A stretch of 13,801 bases of DNA from an uncultured Pseudomonadota bacterium. GTDB taxonomy: Bacteria > Myxococcota_A > UBA796 > CAJQPC01. Positions within the stretch are counted from its first letter, which is position 1. Each line of letters opens with the position of its first letter. This document shows, in pieces, positions 1-6,785 of the stretch. The position numbers and the translations under genes are program-made. The DNA is taken from contig CALGIB010000033.1 of assembly GCA_937915955.1 (NCBI GenBank), positions 1 through 13,801 on the forward strand. The letters are read 5' to 3'. The notes beneath the pieces are model-generated. The model saw only the letters and a program-made list of their open reading frames with translations, made no database searches and had not been told where the DNA came from.

Positions 1-2
1 GC

Positions 3-200
3 CTGGTCTACGGCTTCCTGGCGCTCTTCCCCACGCTCTTGATGGGCACGCTGAACTGGGCGCTCAGCGAGGACTTCCATGTCGGTCAGCTCGTGATCTG
101 GCCGGTGCTGTCCATCGCCATGCTCATCTGGGTGCGGCGTCAGGGGCGAGGGGCGGTCACGGCGTTCGCGGAGCGGCTGGCGGCAGACCTCCCAGACTGA
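3..200 (+). CDS. C-terminal fragment of an integral membrane protein, function unknown
   Basis: An open frame enters from the left edge and ends at TGA 198-200, giving 65 residues. The fragment has two hydrophobic stretches, roughly residues 1-17 (LVYGFLALFP...) and residues 29-43 (GQLVIWPVLSIAMLIW). A basic segment (VRRQGRG) and a short soluble tail ending ADLPD follow. This is the layout of the last two membrane helices of a polytopic protein. The start and most of the gene lie outside the window, so I cannot name a family. Its 3' end overlaps the end of the convergent minus-strand gene by 44 bp. Confidence 0.6.
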   Translation: MVYGFLALFPTLLMGTLNWALSEDFHVGQLVIWPVLSIAMLIWVRRQGRGAVTAFAERLAADLPD

Positions 201-525
201 CCGGCGGTCGGCCCAGCGACTCGAAGGCGGCCAGCATCGCCTCGGCGCTGGCGTAGAAGACGATGTCGGCGCGAGGGTGGTCCTGCAGGAGCTCTCGCGA
301 GGTGGTGTAGACGGGCGTGACCAGCCCGGTGATCCGATCCCGGAGCAGCGCGTGGCCCTCCTGCAGGCGCGGGGGCCGACCCAGGCGGACGGCGCCGTCT
401 CGGGCCAGATCCACCTGGACCCTCCAGAACCCCTCGGGATCGCGGAGGAAGAGCAGAGGTGCGTCGGACGTGGCGAGGAGCCGGTCGAAGTCGCTGACGA
501 ACTGCAATGAAGGGGGGTGCGACAT
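157..525 (-). CDS. Uncharacterised small protein of about 122 residues
   Basis: I choose the ATG at 525 (MSHPPSLQF...). The frame stays open upstream to a GTG at 567, but that extension (MRRCHLQPAG...) looks like untranslated sequence and would nearly reach the divergent gene at 582. No strong Shine-Dalgarno is visible before either start. The protein is soluble-looking, with mixed helices and strands and no signal peptide or membrane helix. Segments such as FVSDFDRLLATSD, the aromatic FWRVQVDLARDG, and DIVFYASAEAMLAAFESLG look like genuine protein. Third codon positions are strongly G/C, as in the neighbours. I do not recognise the family. It is divergent from the DUF547 gene, with 56 bp between the starts, and may share a promoter region with it. 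Confidence 0.6.
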   Translation of the reverse strand: MSHPPSLQFVSDFDRLLATSDAPLLFLRDPEGFWRVQVDLARDGAVRLGRPPRLQEGHALLRDRITGLVTPVYTTSRELLQDHPRADIVFYASAEAMLAAFESLGRPPVSLGGLPPAAPRTP

Positions 526-569
526 CTGTCGTACGGAACCTGCGGGCTGGAGATGGCATCGTCTCACCC

Positions 570-574
570 GGAGG
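570..574 (+). promoter_or_regulatory. Shine-Dalgarno of the DUF547 gene
   Basis: GGAGG lies 7 nt before the ATG at 582. It selects this start over the in-frame ATG at 507, which would add 25 residues of non-protein-like sequence and bury the signal peptide. Confidence 0.7.
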
Positions 575-581
575 ACACCGG

Positions 582-1313
582 ATGCACCTTTCGCTACTTC
601 TCACGGGCCTGGCGCTGGCGGTCGACCACGGCCCCTGGGACCAGACGCTGTCCAGGCACGCCACGGCCACGCGGGTGGACTACGCGGCCATCGGCGGGGA
701 GACCCTGGACCCCTACCTGCGAGCGCTGGCGGAGTCGGCCCCGCCCACCGGCCGCGACGAGCAGCTGGCCTTCTGGATCAACGCCTACAACGCGCTGACG
801 GTGGACCTGGTGGCCGAGAACATCGGCGGGATCGAGTCCATCCGTGACCTGGACGGGGGCGACCCCTGGGGCGAGCGCAGCTTCACGGTGGCGGGCCAGA
901 GCGTGACGCTCAACGACATCGAGCACAAGATCCTGCGGCCCATGGGCGACCCCCGCGTCCACGCTGCGGTCAACTGCGCGAGCGTCGGCTGCCCGCCGCT
1001 GCGAGCGCGGGCCTACTCGGCCGCTGGCATCGACGCGCAGCTCGACGAGGCCTGCCGCACCTGGGTGTCGCAGAACGCCTTCGTGCGCAGCGGCGAGGCC
1101 CTTCAGCTCAGCAAGATCTTCGAATGGTACGGCGAGGACTTCGTGCCGGCCTACGGCAGCGACCACTTCGACATCCCGGGCGTAGACGGCGAGCAGGAGG
1201 CGGCGCTGAACTTCATCGCGGCCTACAGCGACGCCGCGACCAGGGCGTGGATCCGGGCCGGCGGCTACCGCGTCGGCTGGCGGGACTACGACTGGAAGCT
1301 CAACAAGCAGTAG
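582..1313 (+). CDS. DUF547 domain-containing secreted protein
   Basis: The gene encodes 243 residues. It begins with a short hydrophobic signal-like segment (MHLSLLLTGLALA, then VDHGPWD), so export is likely. The body matches what I know of the DUF547 family (PF04784). Family hallmarks are FWINAYNALTVDLV at residues 64-77, the Cys-containing NCASVGCPPLR at 131-141, and KIFEWYGEDF near 178. The last part (FIAAYSDAATRAWI... VGWRDYDWKLN) is also typical, since many family members end in a DWxLN-like sequence. The biochemical role of the family is not established; the paired cysteines and conserved polar residues have led to proposals of an enzymatic or redox role, which I cannot confirm here. 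It is a single-gene unit, divergent from the small gene at 157-525 and convergent with the aldehyde dehydrogenase remnant. Confidence 0.88.
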   Translation: MHLSLLLTGLALAVDHGPWDQTLSRHATATRVDYAAIGGETLDPYLRALAESAPPTGRDEQLAFWINAYNALTVDLVAENIGGIESIRDLDGGDPWGERSFTVAGQSVTLNDIEHKILRPMGDPRVHAAVNCASVGCPPLRARAYSAAGIDAQLDEACRTWVSQNAFVRSGEALQLSKIFEWYGEDFVPAYGSDHFDIPGVDGEQEAALNFIAAYSDAATRAWIRAGGYRVGWRDYDWKLNKQ

Positions 1314-1330
1314 GCCGAGCGGGCCCTTTG

Positions 1331-2908
1331 CTATGTCGGCTCGAGCATCGCGCTGACGTCGGCCGGATCGACCGGCGGCAGCGCCTCGGGCTTGGTCGGC
1401 GCGTCCGACCAGTGCACACCCGGGAGCGTGTAGGTCGAGTCGAAGGGCCTGGTCTCGACCATCTGGGCGCGGGCGTAGGTCAGCGCATGCACCAGCCCGG
1501 GTCCACTGGGGACTCCGTTTCCGCAGCGGCCGAGGGCCGAGGCCGGCAGGGTCAGCGCGCGGGTCGTGGTCGAGCGGTTCACCAGCAGGCGGCCGGTGCG
1601 CAGGCGGGCGGCGATCTGGCTGATGTCGTCGTCGGGGGCCGGGAAGATCGAGGTCGAGAGGCGGTAGTAGGCCTGGTTGTGCAGGGCCAGCACCTCGCCG
1701 ATGTCCTCGGCCTCGTAGACCAGCAGCAGCGGGCCGGGGGTCTCTTCGTTGAGGAAGGCGCTGCCCGCTCGCCAGTCGACCTTCACGATGGCCGGCGAGA
1801 CGTAGAACCCCCGGTGGTCCAGGTCGGTCAGGCTCTGCCCCTCGAGCAGGGTCTGGTGGCCCTTCTGCTCGAGCGCGCGCAGGTAGCGGCGGTAGCGGCT
1901 GCGGGCGTTCTCGCTGATGACGGGGCCCATGAAGACGTCCTCGTCGAAGCCGTACCCGACCTTCAGGCGGCGGCACTGCTCGACCAGGCGCTCCAGGAAG
2001 GCCTCGGACGTGCCGCGCTCGACGATGACGCGCCCGGTGCTGTCGTGGCGCTGGCCCGAGCCCATGAAGGCGCCGGTCATGACCTCGTACACCGCGCGAT
2101 CCAGGTCGCAGCCGTCCAGCACCAGCGCGATGCCCTTGCCGCCGCTCTCGTAGATCACTGGCAGATCGGGGCGATCGAAGACGGCGCGTCGGATCTCCAT
2201 CGCCGTGGCGAAGCCGCCGGTGACCACCAGCGCGTCGATGTCGCTGTGGGTGGCCAGGCGCTTGCCGACGCCGGCGCCCGAGCCCTGCACCATGTTCAGC
2301 ACGCCTCGAGGCAGGCGTCACTGGTCCCAGAGCTCCGCGACCAGCTGGCAGACGCCTGGGGTGAACTTGCTGGGCTTGAAGACGATCGTGTTCCCGCCGA
2401 GCAGCGCCGCGGCCGAGTAGGTCGCCGGGATGAGCGCAGGCTGGTTGTGGGGGCAGACCATCGCGACGACGCCGCGGGGGAGGCGGTCGCTGCGACCGGG
2501 TGTGTCCTCGAGCAGGGTCGGCGTGAGGGCGCGCACGCCGCCGTCGAGCAGGACGTCCAGGGTCTTCAGGGTCTCGATGACCTCGGTCCGGGACTCCCAG
2601 ATCGGCTTGCCCGTCTCACGCGTGACGAGCGAGACTAGGCGGTCTCTACCTTTGGCGACGGCTTGACGGAAGCGGCGCACCGCCTGGGCCCGCTCGGCGA
2701 GCGGCTGACGACTCCAGCTGCGCGCTGCCGTGCGGGCGTAGTCCACCGCCTCGTCCACCGACGCCTCGCTGAACGCGAAGCGCCCCAGCACGTCGGTGCG
2801 GTCACCCGGGTTGACCCCGTTGATGAAGCCGTCGATGCGCTCGGGCCGGATGAAGGAGCCCCACACGTAGTCGCCCTTGCGGACAAGGCGGTCGCGTGTG
2901 TCGTTCAA
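1331..2908 (-). pseudogene. Aldehyde dehydrogenase (AstD-like) interrupted by an in-frame TGA and lacking the catalytic Cys
   Basis: The N-terminal part (2908-2318, 196 residues, TTG start with GGGAGA upstream) and the C-terminal part (2302-1331) lie in the same frame, separated only by a TGA at 2320-2318 and five sense codons. Read through, the protein is about 525 positions long, normal for an aldehyde dehydrogenase with a short C-terminal extension. It resembles succinylglutamate-semialdehyde dehydrogenase and related members: CPHNQPALIP carries the oxyanion Asn (155), FKPS the cofactor Lys (178), YESGGKG the general-base Glu (254), and EETPGP the later Glu (389). The nucleophile motif GQRC reads GQRH, with His at 288. 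Counting the stop as one residue, the Asn-Glu and Glu-288 spacings are 99 and 34, the same as Asn169-Glu268-Cys302 in human ALDH2. So the stop replaces one residue and His sits where Cys should be. The frame downstream is intact, which implies a recent lesion, read-through or a sequence error. Confidence 0.8.
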
Positions 2909-2936
2909 AGCAGTCTCCCGAACGCGTCGAGGTCGG

Positions 2937-2942
2937 ATTATA
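2937..2942 (-). promoter_or_regulatory. Possible -10 element (TATAAT) for the aldehyde dehydrogenase gene
   Basis: The 59-bp gap between the divergent dehydrogenase and cystathionine beta-synthase genes holds a perfect TATAAT on the minus strand, in an otherwise very GC-rich sequence. It would place transcription start about 20 nt before the TTG at 2908. I see no convincing -35 at 16-18 bp, so this is tentative. On the plus strand the same bases read GGATTATAGC, which could serve weakly in the opposite direction. Confidence 0.35.
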
Positions 2943-2956
2943 GCCCCCGCCCTTTC

Positions 2957-2962
2957 AGGAGG
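2957..2962 (+). promoter_or_regulatory. Shine-Dalgarno of cystathionine beta-synthase
   Basis: AGGAGG lies 5 nt before the GTG at 2968. It decides for this GTG start, which also puts the conserved IGDTPIVRL motif at the expected distance from the N-terminus. Confidence 0.75.
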
Positions 2963-2967
2963 CCTCC

Positions 2968-4359
2968 GTGCGGAACGTCCATGACAACGTCCTGAGCTGC
3001 ATCGGCGACACCCCGATCGTTCGGCTCAACAGCGTCACCGCGGGGCTGGCGGCCACGGTCTACGCGAAGCTCGAGATGCTGAACCCCGGCGGCTCGATCA
3101 AGGACCGCATCGCCCTGCAGATCGTGGACGACGCCGAGGCGGCCGGCGATCTCCAGCCGGGCGGCGTCATCGTCGAGGGCACCAGCGGCAACACCGGCGC
3201 CGGGCTGGCCATGGTGGCCGCGGTGCGTGGCTACACCTGCACCTTCGTCTTGCCGGACAAGCAGTCCGAGGAGAAGCGCGCGGCGCTGCGGGCCTACGGC
3301 GCCAAGGTCGTCGTCACCCCGACCGCGGTCGAGCCCGAGGATCCGCGCAGCTACTACTCGGTCAGCACGCGGCTGGGGAACGAGGAGGGCAGCTACTTCG
3401 CGAACCAGTACCACAACCCCAGCAACCCGCTGTCGCACCTGCGGATGACGGGGCCGGAGCTGTGGGAGCAGATGGACGGCGACATCGACGTCGTCGTCTG
3501 CGGCCTGGGGACCGGCGGCACCATCAGCGGCCTGGGCGAGTTCCTGAAGTCCAAGAAGCCGGACATCAAGATCGTCGGCGTGGACCCGGTCGGCAGCCTC
3601 TACTTCGACTACTTCCACACCGGTCAGATGACCCAGCCGCACACCTACATCGTCGAGGGCATCGGCGAGGACTTCATGCCCTCGACCATCGACTGGCGCT
3701 GGATCGACGACGTCATTCGGGTCAACGACCGCGAGTGCATGCAGATGACCCGCCGCGTCGTGCGCGAGGAGGGCATCCTGCTGGGCGGCTCGGGCGGCGC
3801 CGCGGTGGCCGGCGCGCTGAAGTGGGTCGAGCGCAACGACGCCAAGGGCCTGAAGGTCGTCGTCATCCTGCCGGACAGCGGCAACCGCTATCTGTCCAAG
3901 ATCTTCAACGACAACTGGATGCGTGAGAACGGCTTCCTCGACGACGACTCGGGCATGGGCCGGATCCGCGACATCTGCAAGAGGCAGGGCGAGCGCGAGC
4001 TCATCTCGGTGGGCCCGGACGCCTCGGTGTCCGAGGTCATCGGCATGCTCAAGCTCAACGGCATCAGCCAGGTGCCGGTGCTCGACGACGGACAGATCCA
4101 GGGCGTCCTGAGCGACAAGGCCCTGCTGGGCAAGGCGCTGGAGAAGGGCGGAGGCCGCGCCAAGGCCATCGATCTGGTCCAGGCCGACTTCTGCACGATC
4201 GAGGCGGACGAGCGCGTGGCGGTGCTCATCGAGCTGTTCAAGCGCTACAAGGTGGCCTTCGTGGTCGAGAGCCGAGGCGCACGGCACGAGGTCAAGGACG
4301 TCATCACGCGCATCGATCTCATCGACTACATCTCGGCGCGGACCGGAGCGGGCAAGTGA
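2968..4359 (+). CDS. Cystathionine beta-synthase (PLP enzyme with C-terminal CBS-domain pair)
   Basis: The 463-residue product belongs to the fold-type II PLP enzymes and condenses serine (or an activated serine) with homocysteine to give cystathionine. Visible motifs are IGDTPIVRL (12-20), NPGGSIKDR with the Schiff-base Lys45, the substrate loop TSGNTG (72-77), the PLP-phosphate loop GTGGT (181-185), and GGSGG near 273-277. From about residue 340 a pair of CBS domains follows (ISVGPDASVSEVIGML..., then ...DFCTIEADERVAVLIELF...). This architecture and length fit bacterial cystathionine beta-synthase better than a plain cysteine synthase, which lacks the CBS pair. The N-terminal heme-binding extension of the animal enzyme is absent. 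The CBS pair may sense an adenosyl ligand, but this is not shown by the sequence. The gene overlaps the gamma-lyase gene by 4 bp (GTGA), and that pairing supports reverse transsulfuration. Confidence 0.92.
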   Translation: MRNVHDNVLSCIGDTPIVRLNSVTAGLAATVYAKLEMLNPGGSIKDRIALQIVDDAEAAGDLQPGGVIVEGTSGNTGAGLAMVAAVRGYTCTFVLPDKQSEEKRAALRAYGAKVVVTPTAVEPEDPRSYYSVSTRLGNEEGSYFANQYHNPSNPLSHLRMTGPELWEQMDGDIDVVVCGLGTGGTISGLGEFLKSKKPDIKIVGVDPVGSLYFDYFHTGQMTQPHTYIVEGIGEDFMPSTIDWRWIDDVIRVNDRECMQMTRRVVREEGILLGGSGGAAVAGALKWVERNDAKGLKVVVILPDSGNRYLSKIFNDNWMRENGFLDDDSGMGRIRDICKRQGERELISVGPDASVSEVIGMLKLNGISQVPVLDDGQIQGVLSDKALLGKALEKGGGRAKAIDLVQADFCTIEADERVAVLIELFKRYKVAFVVESRGARHEVKDVITRIDLIDYISARTGAGK

Positions 4360-5522
4360 GCACGGCCCCCAAGAACCTGAAGCTCGAGTCCCTCTGCATC
4401 CACGGCGGCCAGTCCCCCGAGCCCATCACGGGCGCGGTGATGCCGCCGGTCTTCCAGACCAGCACCTACGCGCAGCCCGGCGTCGCCAGGCACACCGGCT
4501 ACGAGTACAGCCGGACCCAGAACCCCACGCGCGAGAAGCTCGAGGCGGCCGTCGCCAGCCTCGAGGGCGCCACCGACGGCGTCGCCTTCGGCTCGGGCAG
4601 CGCGGCCACGGCGGCCATCCAGCACCTGCTGGACGCGGGCGACACGGTGGTCTGCGGTGACGACGTCTACGGCGGCACCTACCGCCAGTTCACCAAGGTC
4701 TTCAGCCGCCAGGGGCTGAACTACGAGTTCGTGGACTTCACGAGGGTCGCGCCCGAGGACGCAATCGGCGAGGGCACGAAGCTGGTCTGGCTCGAGAGCC
4801 CGACCAACCCGCTCCTTAAGGTCTCGGACATCCGCGCGCTGGCCGCGCGGGCCCACGCGGTCGGGGCCATCGTGGCGGTGGACAACACCTTCGCCTCCCC
4901 CTTCTTCCAGCAGCCGCTGAGCATGGGCGCGGACCTCGTCGTGCACTCGACGACCAAGTACATCAACGGCCACAGCGACGTGGTCGGGGGCATCCTGGCG
5001 ACCAGGGACGCCGACCTCGCGGCCCGCCTGCGCTTCATCCAGAACAGCATCGGGGCCGTGCCCGGCGTGTGGGACTGCTGGTTGACCCTGCGAGGCATCA
5101 AGACCCTGGCGGTGCGCATGCAGCGCCACCAGGAGAACGCGACGAAGGTCGTGGACTGGCTGATCGCCCAGCCCGGGGTCACCCGGGTCTGGTACCCGAT
5201 GCACCCCAGCCACCCGCAGTACGAGCTGGCGCGCTCGCAGATGACCGGCTTCGGCGGCATGGTCAGCTTCGAGATCGACGGCGATCTGGCGGCGGCCGAG
5301 CGCTTCTGCGAGGCGACCCGGGTCTTCACGCTGGCCGAGAGCCTGGGTGGGGTCGAGTCCCTCATCGAGCTCCCCGCGGCCATGACCCACGCGTCCATCC
5401 CCCCGGACGTGCGCAGGGAGATCGGCATCGCCGACGGCCTGGTGCGGGTGTCCGTCGGAATCGAGCACGTGGACGACCTGATCGCTGACCTCGGCCAGGC
5501 GCTGAAGGTCGCGCTTGGTTGA
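4356..5522 (+). CDS. Cystathionine gamma-lyase / Cys-Met metabolism PLP enzyme
   Basis: The 388-residue product is a fold-type I PLP enzyme of the Cys/Met metabolism family. It starts at a GTG inside the stop region of the preceding gene (4-bp overlap), with GGAG 7 nt upstream. Motifs: YEYSRTQNPT (49-58), where Tyr and Arg contact the PLP phosphate of a partner subunit; FGSGSAAT (78-85); VDNTFASP, which carries the PLP-ring Asp; HSTTKYINGHSD with the Schiff-base Lys201; and AESLGGVESL near 327-336. The lyase and the related gamma-synthase share most of these. I favour the lyase (cystathionine to cysteine, 2-oxobutyrate and ammonia) because it is coupled to cystathionine beta-synthase and because the stretch SLIELPAAMTHAS resembles eukaryotic gamma-lyases more than E. 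coli MetB. Gamma-synthase or mixed activity remains possible. Confidence 0.9.
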   Translation: MSTAPKNLKLESLCIHGGQSPEPITGAVMPPVFQTSTYAQPGVARHTGYEYSRTQNPTREKLEAAVASLEGATDGVAFGSGSAATAAIQHLLDAGDTVVCGDDVYGGTYRQFTKVFSRQGLNYEFVDFTRVAPEDAIGEGTKLVWLESPTNPLLKVSDIRALAARAHAVGAIVAVDNTFASPFFQQPLSMGADLVVHSTTKYINGHSDVVGGILATRDADLAARLRFIQNSIGAVPGVWDCWLTLRGIKTLAVRMQRHQENATKVVDWLIAQPGVTRVWYPMHPSHPQYELARSQMTGFGGMVSFEIDGDLAAAERFCEATRVFTLAESLGGVESLIELPAAMTHASIPPDVRREIGIADGLVRVSVGIEHVDDLIADLGQALKVALG

Positions 5523-6537
5523 CCTCCTGATGGTCCTCGCCGCTCCGGGCATCCCGGTGCGGGGGCCCTCGGGTGCGGGCGCTCACTTCCGCGGACTGGT
5601 CCGCGCCTTTCACCGGCGGGGCCTGTCGCTGCGGGTGATCTGCGCCTCGGAGGGAGACGACCACGGCCCCCTGCCGGCGCCCGTCGAGGTGGTCACCGTG
5701 CCTCGGCGGGGGCACCGGGACGACTGGGAGATCGCGGTCGCAGAGGCCGTGAAGGCCCGGGCGCTCGCGGGCCCTCGGGCTCGCCGGGTGCTCGAGCGCT
5801 GGACCTTGTTCAGCCACGCGGGCGCGGACGTGGCCGAGGCCTGGGGGGTGCCCTCGATCCTCGAGGTGAACGCGCCGATGATCCCCGAGCGGGAGCGCTT
5901 CGACGTGGTCCATCGCCCCATCCGCAGTCGGCTCTGGCAGCGGCGCACGCTGCAGGCCTTCACGGCGGTCTACGCGGTCAGCCCCTGGCTGGTGGACTGG
6001 ATCGCGGAGCTTGGGGTCTCGGCGCGGTGCATCCCCAACGGCACCGAGGACCTGGTCGGGGATCGGGGCCGCGGACGCGCGCTGCTGGAGCTCCGGCCGA
6101 GCGACTTCGCGCTGGGCTTCCTGGGTCGTCCCAAGCCCTGGCACGGCGTGGACACGCTGCACGAGCTGGCCCGCGAGGTCGGCGGTGTGGGGCGGGTCGT
6201 CGGCGAGCAGCAGCTCGACGAGCAGGGCGTGGCGGACGTGGTCGCGGCCTTCGACGTGGGCCTGGCGCCCTACCCGGCGGACGCCCCCGCCTGGTTCTGC
6301 CCGCTCAAGGTGGCGGCCTACAGGGCCCAGGGCACGCCGGTGGTGGCCACCCACGTGGGCTCGATGGAGCGCTGGGTGGGTGAAGGCGGCGCCGTCTGTG
6401 AGCCCTCGCTCAGGGCGATGGCCGCGGCGGTCCTGAGCTGGAAGGGGAGGCGGGCGCTGCCCGAGCTGCGGAGCTGGGATCGGGTCGCGGACGAGATCCT
6501 GGCCTGCGGCGATGGACGCCCGTTGGGCACAGCCTGA
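5515..6537 (+). CDS. Family-4-like glycosyltransferase
   Basis: I take the TTG at 5515 as the start because GAAGG sits 6 nt upstream and the gene then overlaps the gamma-lyase end by 8 bp. The ATG at 5530 has no ribosome binding site. The 340-residue protein shows the two-domain GT-B pattern. The N-terminal domain has the loop GPSGAGAHFRGLVRAFHRRGL (split here: GPSGAGAHFRG, then LVRAFHRRGL). The C-terminal domain starts near IPNGTEDL and has LGFLGRPKPWHGVDTL, and a donor-site region PLKVAAYRAQGTPVVAT near 263-279. In this family the last region usually reads PLKxxEY with a Glu contacting the nucleotide sugar; here that position is Ala268. There are no membrane helices or signal peptide. Acceptor and sugar are unknown, and its link with cysteine synthesis is unclear; co-transcription may simply reflect genome compaction. 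Confidence 0.82.
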   Translation: MVDLLMVLAAPGIPVRGPSGAGAHFRGLVRAFHRRGLSLRVICASEGDDHGPLPAPVEVVTVPRRGHRDDWEIAVAEAVKARALAGPRARRVLERWTLFSHAGADVAEAWGVPSILEVNAPMIPERERFDVVHRPIRSRLWQRRTLQAFTAVYAVSPWLVDWIAELGVSARCIPNGTEDLVGDRGRGRALLELRPSDFALGFLGRPKPWHGVDTLHELAREVGGVGRVVGEQQLDEQGVADVVAAFDVGLAPYPADAPAWFCPLKVAAYRAQGTPVVATHVGSMERWVGEGGAVCEPSLRAMAAAVLSWKGRRALPELRSWDRVADEILACGDGRPLGTA

Positions 6538-6561
6538 GGGGGCGCTGGGCTCGGAGCCGAC

Positions 6562-6713
6562 TCAGCCGCTGCCGTCGGCCGCGGAGCGCCGCCGCGGACG
6601 CCGCCAGGACCGGTGGACCATGTAGGTCAGCAGGGCGATGGAGCCGAGGCTGATCCAGGTGGACCAGGCGTGAACGCGATCAGGACCGAGAGGTGGACGA
6701 GCAGTCGGAGCAT
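6562..6713 (-). pseudogene. Possible small membrane protein with a one-base frameshift
   Basis: This lies in the 248-bp gap between the glycosyltransferase and the lipoprotein genes. From ATG 6713 the minus strand reads MLRLLVHLSVLIA and soon stops (TGA at 6629-6627). The adjacent frame then continues with HAWSTWISLGSIALLTYMVH and RSWRRPRRR to a stop at 6564-6562. Adding one base near 6672-6680 would join both into a 50-residue protein with a hydrophobic core and a strongly basic C-terminal tail. No Shine-Dalgarno is visible before the ATG. It may be a decayed gene, a sequence error, or chance hydrophobic codons in GC-rich DNA. The rest of the gap holds only GC-rich sequence and short palindromes. 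Confidence 0.3.
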
Positions 6714-6771
6714 CGGGAGAGGGTAGCGCCCCGGCCTGGGTCCGCGGCCCTGACCCCCGGCGCGCCGACGG

Positions 6772-6777
6772 GATAGT
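6772..6777 (+). promoter_or_regulatory. Possible -10 element for a leaderless transcript
   Basis: GATAGT lies 8 bp before the ATG at 6786, inside the small inverted repeat GGGATAGTCCC (6770-6780). There is no Shine-Dalgarno before this ATG. A -10 box at this distance would start the transcript at or next to the ATG, as in leaderless mRNAs. No -35 is evident, so this is a suggestion only. Confidence 0.25.
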
Positions 6778-6785
6778 CCCACCGC

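Noticed and set aside
2302..2320. UGA followed at once by the hairpin CGCCTGCCTCGAGGCG (minus strand), considered as a selenocysteine insertion site
   Set aside because: The stem has only 5 bp and starts directly at the stop, without the spacing or apical loop of a bacterial SECIS. The affected position is not a Cys or active-site residue in the family.
1124..2638. A 504-codon plus-strand frame opposite the aldehyde dehydrogenase remnant
   Set aside because: It is the GC-driven antisense shadow of the dehydrogenase frame. It also overlaps the end of the DUF547 gene and has no recognisable motif.
6550..6605. GC-rich palindromes (GGCTCGGAGCC and two CCGCGG copies) after the glycosyltransferase, considered as a terminator or operator
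   Set aside because: No T tract follows, the loops are too short or ambiguous, and such palindromes are common in DNA of this composition.
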